Origin: Lytechinus variegatus
Lineage: Eukaryota > Echinodermata > Echinoidea > Temnopleuroida > Toxopneustidae
DNA: 64,000 nt
Assembly: GCF_018143015.1 (NCBI RefSeq)
Contig: NC_054741.1
Span: 39,212,510-39,276,509 of the forward strand
Direction: 5' to 3'
Made by a program: the position numbers and the translations under genes. Shown here one piece after another: positions 42,801-52,102 of the stretch (position 1 is its first letter; every line of letters begins with the position of its first letter). Under the pieces are notes generated by a model. That model saw only the letters and a list, made by a program, of their open reading frames with translations, had not been told where the DNA came from and ran no database searches.

Positions 42801-45115
42801 CTGTAAATAAAACTCAAAATTCTCCATACTCTTCAATCAAACTGATTAATGAGGAAGTTATATTAAAAAAACATACACACAACTTAAAACCAGACCCTTA
42901 GCTACACTTAACCCCCCAACCCCCATAAACTACAAATAAAGAATAATAATAATGGTAATAAAAAAAAGTTATGATAACTAAATCTAACGTTGTTATCGTT
43001 TAAGAATATCGATGCATAAAAGTGTATGCCATCCAAACATCTATAGCAGGACATTTCTATAGCATAAACTAGAGGTTTTACAATTGTAATATGTGTGTGT
43101 GTGTGTGAGTCAGAAAAAATGTCCCATCAGTTTGAAGTTTTTTTGTCTAAAGTGTGAACATTTAGTCATTGACTTACGTCCTGATGGAGTTATCCCCTCG
43201 GTCATTTGTTTTACCATTTTCATACGGATGCATGCATGACTGACTACGAGACAATCTCCAGAAGGTCGTAAAATCTCATTTGCGCCAATTAAGTCACTGG
43301 ATGAAGAATGAAGCAAAGTGTGAAAAAAGTAACTTGAACGAATGCATGCACAAAGACACCTAAACATCATTGCACACACACAGACTGACACATCCACACA
43401 TACCACCACACTCACCCCGCACCCACCCATACATTAACAACATATCACCTCTCCCACACTCACACACATACCACCCACACATTCCAATATATACATTATG
43501 AGAGGGAATGTTCTGAACAATTTTGAGACTTTCTTATTGCAAAAAAAAGCTTGCGTATATATCATGAATGTGGGAATTTTCTTAAAGGGAAGTTGACCCT
43601 GAAGAAAACTTTCTTGTAAAAATAGCAGAATGAATAGTAAAAAATATTGGTGAAGGTTTGAGGAAAATCCGTTAAAGAGTAAGGAAGTTATTAGAGTTCA
43701 AAGTTTTGGATTTGTGACGTCATAAACGAGCAGCTGTCCCATGTGTTATGTAATATAAAATGCATAAATTTCAAATTTTGTATGGTTCCTGATGACTTAA
43801 TTTTGTTTTCTTTTCATGATCGGATGTGAAACGATTTGTCTATTGATATACAAATGTTACAGTGAAAACCATTTTCAATTTTCTGAGAAAATGACATTTC
43901 ATTTATTTTTTACCATTCGCTATGTAGGAATGCTGCTCGCATATGACGTCACAAATCAACTAATTGAAATTCTAATAACTTTTTGATTATTTGATGAATT
44001 TTTCTCAAACTTTCGGCAATATTTTTCATTAATATTTTTGCTATTTTTACCATAAACTTTTTGTCAGGGTGAACTTCCCCTTTAAGTAAAGTAATGCATT
44101 CGAGTGGAACATTAAATTCCTGGCCGCCTCATGAAATACATGATGTATCTCATTTTGGCGACCAAGAATCGGGAGTATGTGAAAGGGGTTCCCAAAGGGC
44201 ACTGTTTGAAGACCTACTCTGAACATGCCGTTGTCTGTATAGGCCTATATGTAACTGAATTTCAATATATTATGATTAATTTTCGTATTTCGCCTTTAAT
44301 GTTAAACAATATTTTATAAACACCTTTCTAGTTATGCTAGTTATGCTTTCGATTCAAGCAAAACAGCAATTTTCATAGAACTTTACATCGGTGCCGAAGA
44401 GGCCTATAACTGTCGACAAGGGCCCATTTGACCGAAACTATGTAACGTCGATTGTTCATTTTGCAAGCAATGTATAAATTCAAGCACGTTTCATATATTG
44501 TTGGTGAGTCATTTATTCACATTTGCATTTCACTCTTATTATTCCTGTCAATCAGGTGAAGATGAAAGGTATTTTCGCACAACTGGATTCAGAAGATGGA
44601 GTGGATTTGTAGTCTTACTGATTGCCATACCATTCTGCGGGCATGCTTATAAACGCCGTGGTGCTTATGGTAATCAGAGTCGTTCCATCATCCCTTTACC
44701 GCGTTACCATCATGGACGAGTGCCTCTGACGAGTCGTTTGGAAGATACTACCATGACACCATCACCGGGGAGTCCTCCACAGTCCTTCCCAAACTCTCCA
44801 GATGGTCTGCCAGCCGAACCGATGGCGAGAGTTTATCCCCATGGATATGTGTCTTATCCTCACCCCAACACTGTACCGCCTTTAAGACCTACGGCAGCTA
44901 TTTACACTACATCATCTCTGGACACACCCAATGGCTTACCACGCCCATCCCATTTTATCACCAATCAGACCACACCCGATCCCTCATCATACTCGGTACC
45001 ACCACCAGACTATTCCGAGGTTGAAACAGGAATGGAATCTTCACCAAATGTCCCAAATGAGTCCGTTCTTATTTTAGACCCACCTCCTAAATATGAAGAC
45101 ATCGTAAAATCATGA
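39707..45115 (+). CDS. Single-SRCR type I membrane protein with two PPxY motifs
   Basis: Three exons (39707-39818, 41339-41662, 44556-45115) join in phase 1/phase 1 to 331 codons plus stop. Residues 1-36 form a signal peptide (core VTLQAVIVISFILTF, likely cleavage after LVLA). Residues 42-143 are one SRCR domain (GRLEVYLNDEWVTIFD, VVACRQMGF, SCG at the end), encoded by one symmetrical exon as usual for SRCR. A hydrophobic segment, about 160-177 (SGFVVLLIAIPFCGHAY), followed by KRR looks like a membrane anchor. The roughly 150-residue tail is rich in Pro and Ser and carries PPDY (295-298) and PPKY (322-325), WW-domain ligands of the kind bound by NEDD4-type ubiquitin ligases. SRCR proteins are greatly expanded in sea urchins and many act in immunity; ligand and partner here are unknown. 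An alternative start is Met10. Confidence 0.85.
39880..40115 (-). mobile_element. tRNA-derived SINE, copy 2 (in SRCR intron 1)
   Basis: Same body and tRNA-like head as 1880-2106. Shared blocks include ATGCCAAGCTGGTAT, GGTTAATCAGTC, CTCGGGCCTTTTT and GAACTCACAACCTTT. The B box is mutated (TTCAAATCCAA on the minus strand). Confidence 0.75.
40422..41148. mobile_element. CAGTGGCG-type DNA element in SRCR intron 1
   Basis: GGTGGCGACACCAGGA at the left and the inverse of GGTGCCGCCACTGCC at the right form imperfect ends. The interior has a G run near each end and inverted relatives of the CGCTTCGCG units (GAGCGCAAAGCGAAGCTGAA at about 40601, CCCGCGAAGCGCGGGCTGAA at about 40858). Confidence 0.6.
41339..41662 (+). 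CDS. SRCR gene exon 2 (whole SRCR domain)
   Basis: The acceptor ttcttcccag and donor gtaagtta bound a 324-bp exon in phase 1/1. It encodes residues 38-146, including six cysteines at 81, 113, 123, 128, 133 and 143. Confidence 0.9.
41815..42505. mobile_element. Repeat with CGCGAAGCGCG boxes, orientation 2 (in SRCR intron 2)
   Basis: Reverse complement of 26735-27415 with scattered differences. The boxes CACGCGAAGCGTGC, GCGCGCGAAGCGCGC and CACGCGAAGCGCGG lie at its left part; CGTAGCTAGGATTTC is its left end. Confidence 0.8.
42506..43581. other. SRCR intron 2, no further feature
   Basis: AT-rich intron sequence with a short TG run near 43090-43107 and a CA-rich stretch at 43375-43475. No exon or element ends recognised. 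Confidence 0.4.
43582..44085. mobile_element. Foldback MITE family 1, copy 2 (in SRCR intron 2)
   Basis: The ends TTAAAGGGAAGTTGACCCTG and CAGGGTGAACTTCCCCTTTA are inverted with long arms. Perfect TGACGTCA palindromes lie in both arms (43715-43722 and 43944-43951). Confidence 0.9.
44556..45115 (+). CDS. SRCR gene exon 3 (membrane anchor and PPxY tail)
   Basis: The acceptor gtcaatcag precedes GT GAA GAT GAA. Encodes the membrane segment and the Pro-rich tail, ending YEDIVKS-stop with TGA at 45113-45115. Confidence 0.85.
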
Positions 45116-46411
45116 ATTTAATCGCCTCAATAATGTGTTTTTAAAGTCAATTTTTATTTTCTGCATGGAGATATTACTTTGAGGGTAATTGATTAAAACC
45201 ATTAATTTTCATGTACCCGACTTCACCCTAACGGTCGAAGTGGGGGGGGGGGGGGGGGGAGGCGGAAAAGCAAATTCACCCTCTCAACAGATAAACTACT
45301 GTAGATTGATTAGATGTAAGCATGGGTGCCAACGGTGCAAGTATCATCTTAGTCATATTGATATATACAGAGATAATTATTTTAACGACTAGAACACAGG
45401 CCTACAAAGTAAAATATAACTTTTCTAATTGCAACGTAATTTGTCATTTTATCATCATTTATAGTGCACTAGTATAATGCAATCTGGAGCGCATATCAAG
45501 CAAATTAAATTTTGTTCGAAATCAGCCGGGTACTAGACTGCTAATCAGGTCAAAATATTCCAATACTTTTAATAGATTCTATTCACTGATAGTAAGGTTT
45601 TCTTCATATGTGAACGGAACAAAGGTATAGTACCAATGTATTTTGATTGGGGTGAGCTATTTCTCATTTGAAGTACAGGGGTAACACAGTTACACTCTTT
45701 TTATGCTTTACCCTTTTTTCACTCTAATATCCCCTTTTTTCATTTTTTTTTCTTTTCTCCTTCATTATTTTAACATCATAGCAACTTCTGTGGTCGTCTC
45801 TGTAGTGCCGACATGGAACAGAATTCTAAATAAGACTAGAATAGAAAGTGTAATCCAGTTAGATCCTAACTTTAAAATAAGTGTAGTTCATTTTAAGAAT
45901 GTGCATATTTATAGACAAAAAATAATCTCATTCGATGGTATTTTGGAGTGGTTCTCAAATAAGGAAATAGTGCTGAGAAAGGATCCTGATAAATGTTATT
46001 ATTCATTTTTATGTTAGTGTCTTTATATCATATATTGTATCCTTCTGATTAAAAAAAATCGAATTGACTAAAATAATTAGTATAGTCAGCTGGTACAACT
46101 GATGTCTAGTCATATTTCCTTTTGAATTCTAATCAGAAATTACTTTTTTTTAGCAAAATATGACTAAATATAACAATAATATTGTATCCAGTTGACCCTT
46201 TGATCTTGTCATTTTTAATTGATTTGTTGCAAGCGGATGATGATATCAAATATTGTATTTTGTTAAAAGTTGAAAGAAATGAGTTAGAAATCAAATTCGT
46301 TGATAAAAGAAATTTGTTTACCGATCCGAAAAAATGGACCTTGTTAAACGCCAACACCAAGAAAGAAAATATTGTACAAATATGATCATGATGAAGTGAA
46401 CTTTTTGAATG
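45116..46411. other. Downstream flank of the SRCR gene
   Basis: Contains a G run at 45241-45259. Two open stretches, 45780-46017 (ending RKDPDKCYYSFLC) and 46182-46385 (FLIDLLQADDDIKYC), resemble no family I know and lack splice support. They may be chance frames or a decayed gene. Confidence 0.35.
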
Positions 46412-47011
46412 TTTAAAGGACAAGTCCACCCCAACAAAAAGTTAGTTTGAATAAAAAGAGAAAAATCCAACAAGCACAACATTGAAAATTTCATCAAAAT
46501 CGGATGTAAAATAAGAAAGTTATGACATTTTAAAGTTTCGCTTGATTTCACAAAACAGTTATATGCACATCCTGGTGTGTATGCAAATGAGGAGACTGAC
46601 GACGTCATCCACTCACTATTTCTTTATGATATAATATTATGAAATATTGTAATTTTCTCCTCATTGTCAAGTGAAACAATGATTAATATCTTCCTGAACA
46701 TGTGAAATTAGTATTGTTTAATACTATATGGTTCAGTCAAGTTTGCCCTCGTCAAATCTGTAAAAAATGAAATATTGTATAATTCAAACAATAAAAAACA
46801 AAAGAAATATTGAGTGATGGACATCATTGACTGACTCATTTGCATGTCACTGAGTTGTGCATATCACGGTTTCGTGAAAAATAGCGAAACTTTAAAATAC
46901 CATAGTTCTTATTTTACATCCGATTTTGATGAAATTTTCAGTGTTATGCTAGTTTGATTTTTCTTTATTTATTCAAATCAACATTTTTCTGGGGTGGACT
47001 TGACCTTTAAA
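46412..47011. mobile_element. Foldback MITE family 2, copy 3
   Basis: The ends TTTAAAGGACAAGTCCACCC and GGGTGGACTTGACCTTTAAA are inverted, with long imperfect arms. The CRE-like positions read CGACGTCA and GGACATCA. Confidence 0.9.
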
Positions 47012-47462
47012 CATGAACGTCTGTATCTGTGTTCTGCGTATTTTCTTTAAACATGTAAAATACCTGTAAAATACATAAGCTATGAGTTGATATAATATTA
47101 ATCATTGTTGGGCTTACAAGAACAAAACGTGATGGTTTGATGTACATGTACTTATGGAATGAAAATTAAGTATATATAACAAATAATTATTACTTCCCTT
47201 TTCTCAATTTTGATGTTGGATGAATATAACCGCATAATTCGTAAAACAAGATTGATTTTATTTTGTTATTGATGTAACTATGTATACTATTCAGTGATTT
47301 TTTCTGTCTAAACTTACAGAGGATTGAATTTTGATCACTTTTACATTGTTTCTTCATATAAATCAACATACAGAGATCAAAATGCATAATCAGTCGTGTG
47401 CTCAGTGTCAAGTGCGATGAAGAATGGGAAAAGATAGAAAGGCTAAAATAACTAGACTTGCA

Positions 47463-47512
47463 AGAGAGAGACGGGGGAGGGAGAGAGTGAGCGAGGGGGA
47501 GAGAGAAGAGGT
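47463..47512. repeat. GA-rich tract
   Basis: About 50 bp of nearly pure purine, (GA)n with G runs. Confidence 0.8.
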
Positions 47513-47595
47513 ATCGACAGGTGTATAACTTAGTAGGGGGAATAATAGGTGCCAGGTAATAATGGCAGAGGTATCATTCTATCAACATGTTTTGA

Positions 47596-48050
47596 AGAAG
47601 TTCACCCTGACAAATGGTTTACTATAAAAAATAGCAGAAAAAATATATCGGTGAACGTTTGAGGTAAACCCATTACAGATTAAGAAAGTTATTATGAATC
47701 TTAGTTTTTTTTATTATCTGTGACGTCATATTCTAGCAGCTGCCCCGTATTTTATGCACCAAAATGTATATTTTCAACTTTTTAAATAGTGGGTCAAGAT
47801 TGCTAAAAAATTCTTTCAGGAGCGAATGTGAAATGATTTGTATGTTGATATACTTGTACAATAAAAACCATTTTCATTTTTTAATAACATTTCATTTGTA
47901 TTTTTTATTACACCAGATATGGGGAAGAACTGTTCGCAAATGACGTCATCATTAAAATATAAAATTCAAATAGCTTTTTTTTTCTTTGATGGATTACCTA
48001 AAACCCTCACCAATATTGTTTTAATTTTTTTTTTTTTTTTAGTTCAACAT
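47596..48050. mobile_element. Foldback MITE family 1, copy 3 (right end decayed)
   Basis: The left end GAAGTTCACCCTGACAAATG and the body match the other family 1 copies. The right terminus is replaced by a T run and AGTTCAAC. Both arms keep TGACGTCA (47721-47728, 47941-47948). Confidence 0.8.
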
Positions 48051-48154
48051 TATAATTCTAATTTTCTTCTCAGAACATTTCTTATCTAATCTACTGTACA
48101 TGGAGAGGGTTTTGGATTTTTTTTGCATTGGGGTTTAAGACTGGTCATTTAAAC

Positions 48155-48258
48155 CTCTGTCATTTTACCGCTTTTACTTATACCTCTATAATATTTACCT
48201 CTGCCATTTTTACCTTTGCCATTTTTACCTCTGCCATTTTTACCTCTGCCATTTTTAC
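48155..48258 (+). repeat. 15-bp minisatellite (CTCTGCCATTTTTAC)
   Basis: Four to five close copies and some decayed ones to the left. The unit is a multiple of three, so an open frame with repeated TSAIF crosses it; I do not regard that as a gene. Confidence 0.8.
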
Positions 48259-49095
48259 ACCGAGCCGAATAATAACCATGATGACATTGAGGAAGTGGGG
48301 TGAGAGTGACCTAAAAAAAAATTAAAGAGACTGAGACTGTATTTTTTTATCTACGCTATTATGTTAAATGGGGCAGTAAAGATTTCCACGATCCAGATTT
48401 CTTTTAGCCGAATAAAAAAGAGTTGTTTTGGTTCGCACCAAGCTCATTAACTATGCAAAATCCCTCTAGTCATGAATATCACTTGGATAAAAGAAGCTAC
48501 TTTTTCAGGGCTTGCCGACTGACTGTGAAAAGTTGGATTGTAAAGTGAATTATTGTTATAGCGCCCTCATTGTTGAATATCTATTGAGTGTAGCGAACAT
48601 AGAGATCAGTGAGTTAAATACGTACTATAAAGATGTATATTAAGTATATATCTCTATGGTTAAATACGTACTATAACTCTATGGTAGCGAACTACAATCT
48701 CCCTGAATAAACTGCACAATTCCCCCCCCCCGAAAGTTGTCAGATCTGACAACTTTCAATGACTTTGATCATGGACCTAGCTGATAAGTAATGATACTAT
48801 GGTAACTGTCCAATAAAGCGTCGTCCCCCAGCATCACATTGAATTTGAGAACGGTGAACGAGACATTGAAAAGAAGGAATGATTTCAAAATAGAAGTATA
48901 GCAATTTTTATAGTTCATTTGAAAAAAAAGTCGTCTTCACTATTTTTTTCGTATCTCACGAAACCTGTCTCGGATCTGTGTTTTTTTTTTTTACAACAAT
49001 CTCTCGATGTTGTTTGTTTATGAACCTATTCGCCACAATCCTAAGAAAAAAGACGTATAACATTATTTTGTTATCTGCATGGCATTACGTAACTT

Positions 49096-50217
49096 CCCAG
49101 CTAACAATTGGACGTTTTCTGAACGTTTTAAGAACGTTCCAAGTTCGTTCTATGGACGTTTTGTCAAAACGTTTAGAAAACGTCCTTTTGTGGAAGGTTT
49201 TGGACGTTAATAAAACGTTCCAAATGGACGTTTAGAAAACGTTTTTTAAACGTTTAAAACCTAAAAATAACCTTTCGAAAATTTTTAAGGACCTGTAGAA
49301 AACCGTTGGAACCTTATAAAAGTCCAAAAACCTTTTACAACGTTCTGTGGACGTTCTACGGACGTCCAGAAAACCTTTAAAAAACCTTTGGAACGTTCCA
49401 TGGACGTTCTGCGGACGTCCAGAAAACCTTTAAAACGTTCCAAAAAACGTTTTGCGGACGTCCAGAAAACCTTTGGAACGTTCAGAAAACGTTCTATAGG
49501 AACGTTTGGAGAACCTATTTAAAACTTATGTAAACAATGTAATGAATAAAAATATGTTATTATTTGCACCTCCAGCTCTTGGCTAAATTGTGGAATGGCA
49601 CTTAAGAGTGAAGTGTCTCCAATCAAATCATGCTTAAAGGGCAGACTTGAGTGGGATTCATTTGGATTTAACTCTAAATATTGCTTCAGTAAATTTATAG
49701 TTTATTGAAAGTATCGTCTGTAATGGTTAGTTATTATTTTTTTGTTATGTTAGTACATTCCAAGACTGAATTAGTGTTTTTTAATCTTTGAGTGTGTTTC
49801 AGAACAATATTACAATAAAACGAAACACGAAAAGCATGAATTAATTACTGCTAAATAGAAAAGAACTCATTAAAAGCGTTTATTTCAATATGTCTAACGT
49901 ATTATATGCAAATTACCACTCATTTGCATAAAGTCCTATTTGAACGTTTTAAGAACGTTCATAAAACGTTCAATAAAATATGTCTCGTTATAAGGTTCCA
50001 AATAAAACGTTTTGTGAACGTTTTGATTAAAACGTTCCATTTTGTAACGTCCAAAGAACGTTTAAAACGTTCTTTTTGGAACCATTGTTTTTTCACAAAT
50101 TGAAAGTCCAACTTGGACGTTATATGAACGTTTTCTAAATGTTTATTTCAGACGAGGACCTACGGGACCTGAATAAAACGTTTTTAAAACGTTCTGAAAA
50201 CGTTTTATGTTTGCTGG
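49096..50217. mobile_element. 1.1-kb element built of AACGTT-type repeats
   Basis: The ends CCCAGCTAACA and TTTGCTGGG are inverted. Both outer thirds (49100-49520, 49935-50215) are dense with GAACGTTT, AAAACGTTC and GGACGTCCAGAAAACC units in both orientations. The middle (about 49530-49930) is ordinary AT-rich DNA. No credible protein. Confidence 0.75.
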
Positions 50218-52102
50218 GTTGTAACGTGCATCAACCGAGATGGATATGTTGTGGTCAGTGATGACCCTTCCTCCTATTCTCGTCAGATGTCGAACAGGCA
50301 AAAGGTTAGGCTAGAGCTGGTGATAGATGTTCCACTAGTCTAGGCCTATATTAAAAGGCCTATACTATGATCAGCTTATATGGGCTTATAAGGAACTTTT
50401 TTCGGTGGCACGTACGTGCAATATAAAACCTTCCGATATTCAAGGGGGATTCAAGGAACATGACAAACATCAAACCATGCATGATCTGTTATCAACTTAA
50501 GTTCAGCGGCGACAATTTCACAATCAAATTTGAACACCGGCCGTCGACAACCTTGAAAGGGCAACTATATATCTTTTCTTTTTAAATACTTCGATCCCGG
50601 ACTTCGATCCTGTTGTTCTTTGCAGTACAAGCATAATTATCAAATATTAGTTATAGTTCGGCACCATTGCCATAGCAATAAGCAATAAATCATCACTTGG
50701 ATCATATTCTTTTCATTCCTCATAACATTTGTGTTATTCTGATTTAATCAATTCATGTTTCGTTCGCCCTGTTCGTTCGTCTACTGATCAGATCAAGGTA
50801 TAGCTTATATTAGCATCATCATAATACAGTGTCACTATTAGGCACATAATGCCCATTAGTGACACACATTTCTCCTATAGGGGGCCATTTTACACAGGAC
50901 TTAGCCGCACACATATAAAAAAAGGGACAATAAATGATTAAAAAGACCTATACAAAATTACAAAGTTTGCAGCATTCTCCGGCCGAACGAGTTCGCGCAT
51001 CGAAGTTGGAATATATGCGCTGCCGCATGTCAAATTTCGTCTTCCTCATTTAGAATCATGAACAAACATTTTTGATAGCTATATCTTTTCACGGGAGTTT
51101 TCAATCCCTCATATAGTTTTGAACAAATGGAGCTCCCTGTGAACAGTTTGGTCAGGTTTTCATATGGACCAAACACGGGAAGCAGAAATAAAATTTTAAA
51201 ATCTCTTAATTTTTTGGTTGTCATTTCGCCTAGTTAATTCCTACAAGTGATAAGCACGATCCCCAGATAGAGTAGTTCGAGATCTATTGATTACTGAAAT
51301 CAAAATTTTCAATCAAGTTGCTTATTTTTAAAATTTAGTTTCAAGAATCTCTAGGTCAACTGTCTTGTAAAATGTAAAGGAATAAGTCTATCATATTCAT
51401 TTAACTACAATTTTATCAAGATAAGAGACCGGCAGCTGTTATCAACTCTTTACAGGTCAGAACTGGGATCATGGTTATATTTACAGTTCGACCATTTCAG
51501 CTTGGTAGAAGTAGGTCAAATTAATCACCGGGTGAGTAAACCGTCGATCTGTTCATCCACACTGATAGAATCTTTATTTTCCATTGTTGCGTTGGTCAGT
51601 GAGTAACTGCGTGTATACTACGAAACACACAGGAAACTCCGTCCTACATTTCCATCGCTTCCGTACATCGCACTACTCCCACTGTCGTTGACCTGGCGAA
51701 TAGTAGAGGTTGTGCAACAAGCCATGACGTTGGAATGCTCCTACTTGTATTTGACTCGGGATTAAACAGCCTTCCACCGACTATGTTTTATTGTTTGAAG
51801 GATTAAACATCGGACAAGAAGATGTTCTTGAAAATGGACTTAGTGGTCCTTTGACCACGAACAAAACAATGTGTTTCGCCGAGAATAATTGAACGCAATC
51901 GTTGCGGTGAGGGAAAATCCGTACGAATGAATTACACACACCAAGGAACTCGCCAACGATCGGGCACAGATAGTACTCGCATTGGCATGAAGCCCATTCG
52001 CATTGGAGCCTATATCTCGTCAATGTTTACATTTCTATGTGTTTTGAGATATCTGATTGAAAATCTGACAAACTGTAACAGTCTTAAGTATTTTTTGAGC
52101 AA
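50218..52102. other. Upstream flank and probable 5' UTR/promoter of TRIM71
   Basis: Less repetitive than its surroundings. The frame of TRIM71 is closed by TAA at 52085-52087. TTTTTTGAG just before CAAATGG could be a splice acceptor for a 5' UTR exon, but no donor can be assigned. Confidence 0.4.

Noticed and set aside
45703-46385. Two moderately long plausible-looking peptides after the SRCR gene
   Set aside because: No family recognised and no acceptor or donor in phase; AT-rich composition can yield such frames by chance.
48128-48325. Frame with repeated TSAIF
   Set aside because: Produced by a 15-bp minisatellite.
49906-50103. Small frame in the AACGTT element
   Set aside because: Made of the repeat motif itself, without conserved features.
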